Shown here: positions 20,468 to 27,630 of the stretch, piece by piece
How the letters are laid out: each line of letters opens with the position of its first letter
Numbering within the stretch: position 1 is the first letter of the stretch
Assembly (NCBI RefSeq): GCF_009688965.1
Contig: NZ_AP021875.1
Location: 2,418,001-2,482,000, forward strand
Reading direction: 5' to 3'
DNA from: Desulfosarcina widdelii
Lineage (GTDB): Bacteria; Desulfobacterota; Desulfobacteria; Desulfobacterales; Desulfosarcinaceae
DNA length: 64,000 nt
Notes under the pieces: generated by a model
Database searches by the model: none
The model's input: the letters and a program-made list of their open reading frames with translations, nothing else
Told to the model about the DNA's origin: nothing
Program-made: the position numbers and the translations under genes

Positions 20468-20749
20468 CTACGAGTTGATTTTATCTCTCAACTTGCCGGA
20501 GCACCTGAATGTCACTATCCTGCGAGGACACAACATCATCTCTTGGCCAGTGGCGGGATTACGACCTTTGCGTTGATGTTTTTCCTGCACGCAGAATTTG
20601 CCGAACCCAGAAACCAAAACATCTTCACCTGATTCGAGGGTTGCCTTGATGAGTTCAATTAAGGATTCAAAAAGTTCAGTGGACTTCGTTTTGGAGAATC
20701 CCAAATCAGATTGGAATTTATCAATGATACTTTTTTTGGTCAGAGCCAC
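20468..20749 (-). CDS. HU/IHF-family DNA-bending protein (IHF alpha-like)
   Basis: A 93-aa protein of the HU/IHF family, closest by eye to IHF alpha: MALTKKSIIDKFQSDLGFSK, the VSGFGKFCVQEK arm base, then GRNPATGQEM with the Pro that intercalates DNA, and the C-terminal helix. Such proteins bend DNA and assist site-specific recombination, so one on an island with a tyrosine recombinase could help its integration or excision (inference). It opens the leftward IHF-PilZ-KH operon. Confidence 0.85.
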   Translation of the reverse strand: MALTKKSIIDKFQSDLGFSKTKSTELFESLIELIKATLESGEDVLVSGFGKFCVQEKHQRKGRNPATGQEMMLCPRRIVTFRCSGKLRDKINS

Positions 20750-21330
20750 GCGTGGATCTCCGTTCAGTATGGAATCAGCAATATCATATTTGGCCAGAGT
20801 TAGGCGGATATAACTACTTTTGTCAAGGGGTTAATATATAGTGTTCACGGTACATGGAGAAGGGATTATAGATGGTTCGCCGCTAAAAAGCGGCTAAAGA
20901 GGATTAATGAACGGCCAGTTGAGGAGTTACGATTGAATATATATGGGAATAATATCCCGATATTTCAATAATAAGCTTTTTTTCCTATATAAATAATAGA
21001 AATATCCAATTTGTATTTGATGATTTCTTATAGTTAATGACCAAAAGGGACACCCAATTGGACTGATCGGTCATTTCTGAAATGTATTGAATCTCACGTT
21101 CCCTAAATCCGGGCAGGACCTCCTTTCAGGAGGCCTGCCCGGTAACCCTGCCTGCCACATCTGTAAAATTTTCGAAACGCCTGCCAAGATGTACAGCACA
21201 GCAAGGGCAATTGCTATTCTATTTCCCCTTGGTGATTCATCAATACCGCATAGTGAGTGATATACCCAGTCACTACATTGTAAACTGTCATAGGCTCATG
21301 ACCGGCAGCGTAACAGATCAGACGCAGATT
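20750..21330. other. Intergenic region with hairpins
   Basis: No gene is supported. It contains a short GCCGCT/AGCGGC hairpin (20879-20894) and a strong 15-bp stem at 21109-21142. A TTGACA-like word faces the IHF-like gene near 20826, but no good -10 was found. Confidence 0.6.
21109..21142. repeat. Long GC-rich inverted repeat
   Basis: CCGGGCAGG-A-CCTCCT pairs with AGGAGGCCTGCCCGG across a three-base loop, with one bulged A. No T-run follows on either strand, so it is not a standard terminator. Confidence 0.6.
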
Positions 21331-21519
21331 TCATCTGCCGTCTGCATCTGTCTTGTTCGACGATTTCCATATCACTATGAAAACGACAAACCAAACGAAT
21401 ATGCTGGCAACAAAAGTGGCTTTTCTTTGGCACGCCAAACCTGCTAAGCAGACAACAGCACCAACCCCAGTGGCCCAAGCGGTCGCAGTGATAATTCGTG
21501 ATTTAATGAGCTTTCTCAT
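21331..21519 (-). CDS. Possible small two-segment membrane protein
   Basis: A 62-aa frame with two hydrophobic stretches (about residues 11-30 and 35-51, the second VASIFVWFVVFIVIW) and a positively charged start MRKLIKSR, as for an inner-membrane protein with a hairpin topology. The ribosome binding site is weak (AAGGG about 16 bases upstream). No family recognised. An 85-codon frame on the other strand overlaps it and looks less gene-like. Confidence 0.4.
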   Translation of the reverse strand: MRKLIKSRIITATAWATGVGAVVCLAGLACQRKATFVASIFVWFVVFIVIWKSSNKTDADGR

Positions 21520-21555
21520 AGAATTTTACCCAAACCCTTGTCACCGCTTGGCTGT

Positions 21556-22059
21556 CTATGCCTCCTTGTGCATACATTTAGTCACGTCCATCAACCCTGT
21601 GCCTGTTTGATGTGGTAATTCTCTATCAACATTCTGAACATATTTTTTAATTTTTCCCTTAAGATAGTTCACTGTAATCTGATCATACCCAAGCCATCTA
21701 AAAGCCTCATCTATATCATCGACAAACACGTTAACATTCAGATTGCCTAAACGAAGCGTGTGGGCAAAAATCTCCGCTACCATTTTGTGCTTGCCAGCGT
21801 TGATAAGAATTGCGTAACGGTAGTCTCTGCCCGCATATTCCTCGATTTGTATCTCGCACGCTTGTTGCAGCCCCTGAAAGGTTATCTTGTCGGATTTCTG
21901 AACAGTGCGACAATCAAGCAGTCCTCTTATTAGTTTCCATTCCTTCATCTCGATTTGAGATGTCAAAACGTGGATGTACAAGTCATGGTCATCGACAATG
22001 CCGTGGCCAAACGTATACGTAAAGTTGCACAATGGATAATAGTACCGCTTAAAAGCCAT
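21556..22059 (-). CDS. SpoIIAA/STAS-like protein of unknown function
   Basis: A 167-aa protein whose first 125 residues follow the plan of SpoIIAA-like (STAS-related) proteins: FGHGIVDDHDLYIHV, then LIRGLLDCRTV, YRYAILINAGKHKMVAEIFA, and FVDDIDEAFRWLGY at the end. In relatives the domain is a stand-alone alpha/beta fold of unknown ligand. The last 40 residues are an unrelated basic tail. It stands alone between gaps on both sides. The assignment is by pattern and should be treated as moderate. Confidence 0.6.
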   Translation of the reverse strand: MAFKRYYYPLCNFTYTFGHGIVDDHDLYIHVLTSQIEMKEWKLIRGLLDCRTVQKSDKITFQGLQQACEIQIEEYAGRDYRYAILINAGKHKMVAEIFAHTLRLGNLNVNVFVDDIDEAFRWLGYDQITVNYLKGKIKKYVQNVDRELPHQTGTGLMDVTKCMHKEA

Positions 22060-22387
22060 TGAGTGTTAAGATTTAAAATTTGAAAGTGGTAAATTGTGAA
22101 ATATATCCCAAAAATATACAAAGCGCGCACGAAACTGTCAATATCAGTTCGGTCAGCTTTTCGAGGTGTTTTGCAATCGGCCTCGAGTCGGGGCACTATC
22201 TGCCGATGGTTTTTATTGAAGGCAAACCAGATTCCACGGCCAAAGAACACGTTCCACTCAAAGAATTTGGCAGGATCCAATTCCCCGGATCTTGCCTTTT
22301 TTCCCTTAAGTCTTTTTGGAAACATACGATACCTAAGTGGATTGAAATGATTTCTTATTGACTATTTATGATGGAAAGGAGTCCGCC
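22060..22387. other. Intergenic region without a convincing gene
   Basis: Overlapping frames exist on both strands (for example 21963-22325 leftward) but none has a good start site or recognisable sequence. Probably non-coding upstream DNA for the Cys-rich gene at 22388. Confidence 0.5.
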
Positions 22388-22606
22388 ATGGCAGACTGTG
22401 AATGTTTACCAACATGTCCATTTTTCAACGACAAGATGGCCAATAAACCTGGCACCGCTGATATGTTCAAGAAAAAGTATTGCCTGGGCGATAACACTGA
22501 TTGCGCCAGGCATATTGTTCTGAAAAAGCTAGGCAAGCCAAAGGTGCCTGTAGATCTTTACCCGAGTCAAAAAGATGTAGCAGAGAGGCTCATTGCCGCA
22601 AACTAA
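22388..22606 (+). CDS. Small Cys-rich protein common in Desulfobacterota
   Basis: A 72-aa protein with ATG at 22388 after GGAG. It starts MADCECLPTCPFFNDKMA and has five cysteines (CEC, C, YCLGDNTDC), an arrangement that recurs in a widespread family of short hypothetical proteins in sulfate reducers. The Cys pattern suggests a metal or iron-sulfur site, but no function is established to my knowledge. Confidence 0.8.
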   Translation: MADCECLPTCPFFNDKMANKPGTADMFKKKYCLGDNTDCARHIVLKKLGKPKVPVDLYPSQKDVAERLIAAN

Positions 22607-22795
22607 ATCTGCTTAGCTCTGGGGCGGAAGCAGGAAACCTAAGGTTCGGAGTGTTCCATAACATCCATCCTCCATCGATAATTTTACGTTCTGTAGAGAG
22701 GAATCCGGATGGAAATAGAAAATGCACAAAAATTTTTTAAGAAATTCGAAAAAAGAGAGGGGGAACTAAAAGGCGGGATTAATATATCTACAACA

Positions 22796-23869
22796 TCAAC
22801 TGGTTAGTTTTCTATAGATTGATTTCAATTCTTTTTTCCGCTTCGGGACAGTGTTCCTATGGATGCCACAAATTTTAGCCAAATCAGAATCGGATATTTC
22901 TGGATCTCTACGCATTGCATCAAAAATTGGCTTTATTTTTATATATTGGGGTTTCTCAAACTCCTTGGAGAGCCTGTCAAAAGTCAACTTAATATCCAAT
23001 TGCATCCCGGTGCTACTGTCTTTTGGAACTATTTGAGGCCTGTTCTCCACCAGTTCATCTATGCTCAAAGTACCATCATTAAACTTATGCTTTTCTGTGC
23101 GACATTTTTCTTTATAATTTTTTAAATCGTTTTCAAACTCTCCAGGTAGGCATCTAAAAACACCAGCGATTGCATCACTAAAAAGTTTTGCCTCTTGGGT
23201 GTTCTTCCCCTGAAGAATCTTGCCGATTTTTATTTGATCATGATCCGGCAAACCAATATCTTCGATGAAGGATTCAAGTGGAGGAGCTCCTTCTCTACTC
23301 TTTTTGATACTTAGGGCTATCGACATATCGGCTTCAGATTCAATAAGGTCCTCATCAACTCTATTATTTTTAGCGATCAAACCTACTTGAAGTAATGCAA
23401 ACAATTCTTCCCTAGCTTTTGGATCCTTTTCTATCACAAGATCAATGATGTAATGGCCGTATATTTCCTTTCTGAGCCGATAATTGAGCGCTCGAGTCCA
23501 TATTCTAAATGTAGTAATTGCCTCCACAAGAGTACGGTGATACTCTTTAAGCTGATCAAAAGGCACACCCTTTTTCATCCAGCCCTTTGCATCAAATGCA
23601 AGTACATGTGGTTTTATCCAATCAGGAAGGTACCTACCGCTGAGACGGAATTTCTTTTTTGTTCTGGGTAGGAGCTTCTTAGGAAAAACTATTGTTAGAG
23701 AAAGTAAGTGAAAAGGCAATTCCTTAAGGTGAAAACCGTCCGCCTGTATAATCGCATCATCAATAGACTTAATATCAGGATATTCTTTTCGGGCGAGTTC
23801 AAAAAGCTCTTGAACACGTGCGGCTTCCCATATTGGAATCCGGGTTTCGTAATAATCTATAAGTTTCAA
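22796..23869 (-). CDS. Hypothetical protein with a C-terminal helix-turn-helix
   Basis: A 357-aa soluble protein, unrecognised over most of its length. The C-terminus has a likely HTH (PEISDSDLAKICGIHRNTVPKR, residues about 324-345) that fits DNA binding. The middle includes SIDELVENRPQIVPKDS. It is AT-rich with codon use unlike the housekeeping genes, consistent with transfer. It could be a replication or plasmid-like regulator, but nothing confirms that. A ~200-bp palindrome-rich gap separates it from the antitoxin gene. Confidence 0.6.
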   Translation of the reverse strand: MKLIDYYETRIPIWEAARVQELFELARKEYPDIKSIDDAIIQADGFHLKELPFHLLSLTIVFPKKLLPRTKKKFRLSGRYLPDWIKPHVLAFDAKGWMKKGVPFDQLKEYHRTLVEAITTFRIWTRALNYRLRKEIYGHYIIDLVIEKDPKAREELFALLQVGLIAKNNRVDEDLIESEADMSIALSIKKSREGAPPLESFIEDIGLPDHDQIKIGKILQGKNTQEAKLFSDAIAGVFRCLPGEFENDLKNYKEKCRTEKHKFNDGTLSIDELVENRPQIVPKDSSTGMQLDIKLTFDRLSKEFEKPQYIKIKPIFDAMRRDPEISDSDLAKICGIHRNTVPKRKKELKSIYRKLTS

Positions 23870-23889
23870 GTCGAATACACCCCTGCAGT

Positions 23890-24012
23890 GTATCCTGGAT
23901 ACTTGATCCGGGGAGGGCCGGCCCAGGAAAGCCGGCTTTCGAGCCGTCGCTCTATCCCCGGAAAAAAGGGGCCAGGCTGTGCCGAACTGACCGGTTGAGC
24001 TGGCCGGTCATA
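23890..24012. repeat. Cluster of nested palindromes
   Basis: GTATCC-T-GGATAC (23890-23902), TCCGGGGA pairing with TCCCCGGA (23907-23914 with 23955-23962), GGGCCGGCCC (23915-23924), GAAAGCCGGCTTTC (23927-23940), and GACCGG/CCGGTC around 23986-24009. The GC-rich block sits in AT-rich island DNA between two genes and could be a REP-like mobile repeat or a structured transcript. Confidence 0.55.
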
Positions 24013-24065
24013 TGTTCTGCAATAGCTTTTCAGATTCGGTGATCGTCCAAATCCTATGCCCCACA

Positions 24066-24884
24066 TTATATTTCAGTCAGATTCGCCGAATCGCTGTAAG
24101 GAATGATTGCGCCGGTTGATTTGGTCTTCCAAGCAGACTCACGGTGGGCAGCTTCATAAGCCAAATGCTTTGCCGGAAATTTGCGTGCCACTCTGGCAAT
24201 AATCTTGACCTCTTCTTCAGAAAGAGGTTCAGCTTTGCTTTCATCTGCATTTCTGATAGCGTCAACCAATTCGCGATAATTATTTAGCTGTGGTCCGTGA
24301 GGTAGCGCTGCATAAGTGGCTCCCGTCATACTTCTTCCAAGTTCCCGATGGGCTACCATGTCAGCAAACCAAGTATATTTTGCATCGTAAAGCAACATGT
24401 CTCCATCTTGGAGGAATGCGGAACCGAGTTGCTTTTCAAATTCCATCATCACAAGCTTTACTCTTTCCAGAGAGAGCACCCTGTTGCCTACATAAAAATT
24501 TCCCGCCTTCTGGCCACCAAAGGCGCTTCTAAGCAAACGATCCATCGGTTTTGTCTGTATGATGCCGAGTTCCCACCGTTTAATACTCGATATTCCCAAA
24601 CCGGTCATTTTGGCGAGTTTCTTCTGGCTCCAACCTAAACGTTTCCGGTTTTCTTTCATTTCGACGGATGTCAACAGGCCAACCTTTTTCTTGTAGGCTT
24701 CCGCTATTGCAAGCTGTGCTTTCGCGGCCTGGTCAATTGTTCCAATCTCAATTCCGCATTCCCTGCACACATATACGTCAATCTCATATTCAATGTGCTC
24801 GCCGCGGAAGGTCGTCTCCTTTACAACCTTTTGGGCTTTCAGGTCATTGTGCCCCCTTGGGCATCTAATGTCTTGAATATCCAT
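24066..24884 (-). CDS. Antitoxin: zinc ribbon, HTH and DUF4065 (Panacea) domains
   Basis: A 272-aa protein in three parts. The N-terminal YgiT/MqsA-type zinc ribbon has CPRGH (Cys8, His12) and CREC (Cys40, Cys43). An HTH_XRE-like domain spans about residues 55-115 (GWSQKKLAKMTGLGISSIKRWE). The C-terminal half matches DUF4065/SocA-like, now called Panacea, with ALPHGPQLNNYRELVDAIR. Panacea domains are promiscuous antitoxin modules. The gene follows the toxin gene by 5 bp, with a strong ribosome binding site inside the toxin's end. The HTH likely binds the palindromes upstream of the toxin. Toxin-first order resembles mqsRA. Confidence 0.85.
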   Translation of the reverse strand: MDIQDIRCPRGHNDLKAQKVVKETTFRGEHIEYEIDVYVCRECGIEIGTIDQAAKAQLAIAEAYKKKVGLLTSVEMKENRKRLGWSQKKLAKMTGLGISSIKRWELGIIQTKPMDRLLRSAFGGQKAGNFYVGNRVLSLERVKLVMMEFEKQLGSAFLQDGDMLLYDAKYTWFADMVAHRELGRSMTGATYAALPHGPQLNNYRELVDAIRNADESKAEPLSEEEVKIIARVARKFPAKHLAYEAAHRESAWKTKSTGAIIPYSDSANLTEI

Positions 24885-24889
24885 CTTAT

Positions 24890-25258
24890 TTACCTCCCCC
24901 TTCTTACGGTTTTGTGCTGATGCAAAGAGACAATGTAGAGAATGTCACCGTTTATAACGAATTTGAAATATGCCTCGCATCCGAACCGTGCACTGTTCCA
25001 TCTGAAGGCAAAAAGATCTAAGTCCTTGATTTGATCTTCATATGATTTTTCTGGCGGCCGCCGTCCAACATAATCCTTAGGTCTGATTTCGTCCAATATT
25101 TCGGAGAGAATATCTGTCAATTCGGATATCAGGTATCCAAGATCAAATGCATCTGATGCTAACGCGGCCAGATTAATTGTAAGAATTTTGTTTTGAGAGA
25201 CTGAGTCCTTTGCCTGGGATAACTTTAGATCTAACTCCCGAAACGATGGTCTATCCAT
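24890..25258 (-). CDS. MqsR-like toxin
   Basis: A 122-aa protein from ATG 25258 (MDRPSFRELDLKLSQAKDS) after GGAGGG; an in-frame extension to 25336 would run through the promoter and operators, so it is rejected. The C-terminal half (LDLFAFRWNSARFGCEAYFKFVINGDILYIVSLHQHK) has the RelE/MqsR-like beta-strand ending seen in mRNA-cleaving toxins, and an Ala-rich helix (NLAALASDAFDLGY) precedes it as in MqsR. Its partner antitoxin carries the MqsA-type zinc ribbon. Activity is inferred from context; catalytic residues were not established. Confidence 0.65.
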   Translation of the reverse strand: MDRPSFRELDLKLSQAKDSVSQNKILTINLAALASDAFDLGYLISELTDILSEILDEIRPKDYVGRRPPEKSYEDQIKDLDLFAFRWNSARFGCEAYFKFVINGDILYIVSLHQHKTVRRGR

Positions 25259-25275
25259 TTCCCTCCAATTCCTTG

Positions 25276-25330
25276 GGTACCAATTGATACCGTCTAAGTC
25301 GATTATGGTACCAATTGGTACCGATGTCAA
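25276..25330 (-). promoter_or_regulatory. Toxin-antitoxin promoter with two operators
   Basis: Read leftward: TTGACA (25330-25325), 17 bases, CATAAT (25307-25302), a near-consensus sigma-70 promoter. A perfect 16-bp palindrome, GGTACCAATTGGTACC, fills the spacer (25307-25322). A second copy with one change lies at 25276-25291, 31 bp away (three helical turns). Two in-phase operators of this kind fit autorepression by the HTH antitoxin. Confidence 0.8.
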
Positions 25331-25389
25331 CACCATTTTTTGCTATGCGGCAAAATTGAAAAAACACCTACAGGACTATGGCTCTCCTG

Positions 25390-26661
25390 TTATTTTAAAA
25401 CCTCCAGCTTTGCTTTTGCTGGTCTTCCTAGTGTCTCCACCAGCTTATTCACCGCATTCCGCTTGATGTCAGGAGCAAGATGGCTGTATCGCATGGTGGT
25501 CGATATGTCCTTGTGACCCATGAGTTCCTGAACCGTCTGCAGGCTCTCTCCACCCATAACAAGCCAACTGGCAAAAGTGTGGCGGAGGGTGTGAAAAACA
25601 ACCTTCTGGCGATGATCGGTGATTCCATCGTTCAGTTTCAATTCATCCACGGTCCGGGCAAATACTGGTGACACTCTGGTCTGGATTGTGCCCCGCTTCT
25701 GGATTGTAGAAGGCTTCAGCTTGCGTTTCTTTTTCCCTTCGGTTGGTTTTCTACCACCCGGCCAGGCCGGGAAGATCAATCCCGGTTTTTTGTCGGCAAC
25801 GGTCCACCACTCTTCGAACATCGCCTTGATGGGTTCAGTAATATAGGCATGACGGGTACCGCCTTTGCTGTCCCGAACGTGGATGGTGCCGGCTTCGAAA
25901 TCCAAGTCAGACAATTCCAGGGAGGCAATCTCTTTGAACCGCAGGCCGGCGTAAAGGCTGAGAACGCATTGACACCAAAGCTGGATGGATTTCTTTTTGA
26001 CGGCATCCAGCAGCGCCTTTGCCTGATCCTGGGTCAGGAATGCAACCCGCTGGTTGGATATCTTCGGGAAATCGACCTTGGGGAAATCGCAGTCATGGTG
26101 CCCCCACCCCTTAGTCTTTCTGAAAATGGCACGAGTCAGTTGAAGGCATTGGGTAATGGTGCCTGGGGAAAGTTTTTGCTTTTTGAGGGAGGCCTTCAGT
26201 CGTTCCAAATCAAAAGGGGACAGATCCTTGATCGGGGTGTCTTTGAATCGGGGTTCCAGATGTTTTTCGTACCGGTTTTTGTCATCACGATACGACTTTT
26301 TATTGTTCTCCGACCATTCGAGAAAAAGATCGGCCATTTCGCCAAAGGTGACGGCAGCTTGCCTTTCAGCTTCTGCCATCTCCGCTTCAGCCTTCTTGGC
26401 CGCGGCCTCCACTTCCCGCATTTCTTTGATTGACTGAGGGGAAACACCCTTTTTAATGTTTTGGACGATCTGACCGCGGAGGGTTGCAGCTTCGCCGGCC
26501 GTCATACCATCGGAAAGCCATCCCAGGGCCTCGAAACAAGGTTTGCCTTCCCGCCTGTAATAGATCTCGAAATATTTGTCCTTCTGGCGCCTGAATGTCC
26601 TGGTGGGATGCTCCCGGTATCGAACGCCCGGATGTGTCGATTTGATCCATTTGACTGGCAT
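25390..26661 (-). CDS. Tyrosine recombinase (integrase) of the island
   Basis: A 423-aa phage-type integrase from ATG 26661, with GGAAGGGGG upstream; the track-like extension to TTG 26703 is not needed. The catalytic set is intact: Arg241 (LYAGLRFKE), Lys266, His357 and Arg360 in HTLRH, His383 (MGHKD) and Tyr392 (MRYSHL). The N-terminal ~70 residues contain an arm-binding-like region (FEIYYRREGKPCFEALGWL), and a core-binding domain spans about 103-200. It lies beside attR and points into the island. It should catalyse integration into and excision from tRNA-Arg(CCT). Confidence 0.93.
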   Translation of the reverse strand: MPVKWIKSTHPGVRYREHPTRTFRRQKDKYFEIYYRREGKPCFEALGWLSDGMTAGEAATLRGQIVQNIKKGVSPQSIKEMREVEAAAKKAEAEMAEAERQAAVTFGEMADLFLEWSENNKKSYRDDKNRYEKHLEPRFKDTPIKDLSPFDLERLKASLKKQKLSPGTITQCLQLTRAIFRKTKGWGHHDCDFPKVDFPKISNQRVAFLTQDQAKALLDAVKKKSIQLWCQCVLSLYAGLRFKEIASLELSDLDFEAGTIHVRDSKGGTRHAYITEPIKAMFEEWWTVADKKPGLIFPAWPGGRKPTEGKKKRKLKPSTIQKRGTIQTRVSPVFARTVDELKLNDGITDHRQKVVFHTLRHTFASWLVMGGESLQTVQELMGHKDISTTMRYSHLAPDIKRNAVNKLVETLGRPAKAKLEVLK

Positions 26662-26698
26662 CGGACCCCCTTCCGTGTGTCGGAGAATCCGAAAGTTG

Positions 26699-26720
26699 TC
26701 CAACTTTAGTCCAACTTTTT
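26699..26720 (+). repeat. Right copy of the bipartite end repeat
   Basis: TCCAACT, four bases, TCCAACTTTTT, matching 17942-17963 with one difference. It overlaps the region just upstream of the integrase start, so occupancy could also repress integrase expression. Confidence 0.6.
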
Positions 26721-26822
26721 TACGGTTCCCCCAACTTCCCTGATTTTCTTAACCGCCATAACAGGCTTGTTTTTATAGTCTATTAGAACTTGAGGGAAAG
26801 TCAAGGAAAGTTGAAATAACGT

Positions 26823-26874
26823 ATTCCTAATCCGTGCGCCGCAGGTTCGAATCCTGCCGGGGGCACCAATAAAA
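26823..26874 (+). repeat. Right attachment site (attR)
   Basis: Exact copy of the last 52 bases of the attL segment, carrying the 3' half of tRNA-Arg but not a complete tRNA. The upstream part of the cloverleaf is missing, as expected for attR. Confidence 0.93.
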
Positions 26875-27222
26875 CCACAAAAAACCAGCACATTAAAGGC
26901 GATCAAGACAAACTTTGAGAGCCTTTAATTTTTAGGTGTCAACACAGGGTCAACTTTTTAACCGATTTACACTCCATCCGTTACACAGAAGCACCTTCCG
27001 CTCCGAATTGGTTTCCGCAGAACCATGCCCCTTCTTTTTTAGGACCCAGGAGTTATGACCGGCTGCTCACAAAATCAGACCACCATTATTGACTCAATTA
27101 TGGGTTAATGCTAACAATCTTTGCGATCCATCCTGCGTCAAAAACTCCAAATCATTTATGGTTGTTTCCATTAGACTGCAAGGTCAATCCCAACAAGTCG
27201 GGAATCCGACACAGGAGGTAAC
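26875..27222. other. Intergenic chromosomal DNA right of the island
   Basis: Nothing gene-like. It contains the promoter side of the ankyrin lipoprotein gene; AGGAGG before 27223 is its ribosome binding site. Confidence 0.6.
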
Positions 27223-27490
27223 ATGCAACGAATTCAGTGGATAGCGATTGTTTCTCTGGCTTTTATCATTTGTTCCTGTGGGGGCCTTTTGTACAATGCA
27301 CAAACTGGAAATATCGAACTTATGGAAAAGTCACTGGAGCATGGTACTTCGATCGAAAAAAAGAACCAGGCAGGAAGCACTGCATTGATCATAGCTGCGT
27401 ACAGTGGGCAAAATGAAGCAGTGGAATACCTATGCAAAAACGGAGCGAATGTGAATGCTCAAGCGAACAATGGTACGACAGCGTTAATTA
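27223..27490 (+). pseudogene. Ankyrin-repeat lipoprotein, 5' part (split by insertion)
   Basis: Encodes a lipoprotein signal peptide with the cysteine near residue 19 (IICSC) and the first ankyrin repeats (NQAGSTALIIAAYSGQNEAVEYLCKNGANVNAQANNGTTALI). The frame continues a few codons into the inserted element and stops. Joining 27490 to 30429 restores a 139-aa protein through the TAATTA duplication. The native protein was probably an outer-membrane or periplasmic ankyrin protein. Confidence 0.88.
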
Positions 27491-27630
27491 GTGCTCATCC
27501 ACAGGAATAACTACCTGTAATAAATAAGAAACGCGCATTTTGTAGTGGTTTTTCTCTTCTCTTTGTAGTATATTGAAAGTCGCCAAACAACCAATATCAC
27601 TACAAAAGAAAGAAAGGAGCCGATCACAAA

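Larger units (their letters stand above)
17836..26874. mobile_element. Integrated genomic island in tRNA-Arg(CCT)
   Basis: A ~9.0 kb element bounded by 52-bp direct repeats, with a tyrosine recombinase beside the right repeat. It carries about twelve genes, is visibly more AT-rich than the flanking housekeeping DNA, and contains a toxin-antitoxin pair that could stabilise it. No replication, capsid, or conjugation genes are recognisable, so it looks like a non-autonomous or satellite-like island rather than a complete phage or ICE. Confidence 0.85.

Noticed and set aside
21963..22325. Leftward 120-codon frame overlapping the SpoIIAA-like gene
   Set aside because: It overlaps a better gene on the same strand and shows no motifs or start signal.
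23455..24066. A CRISPR-like array in the repeat-rich island gap
   Set aside because: The palindromes are different from each other and there are no equally spaced repeats with unique spacers.
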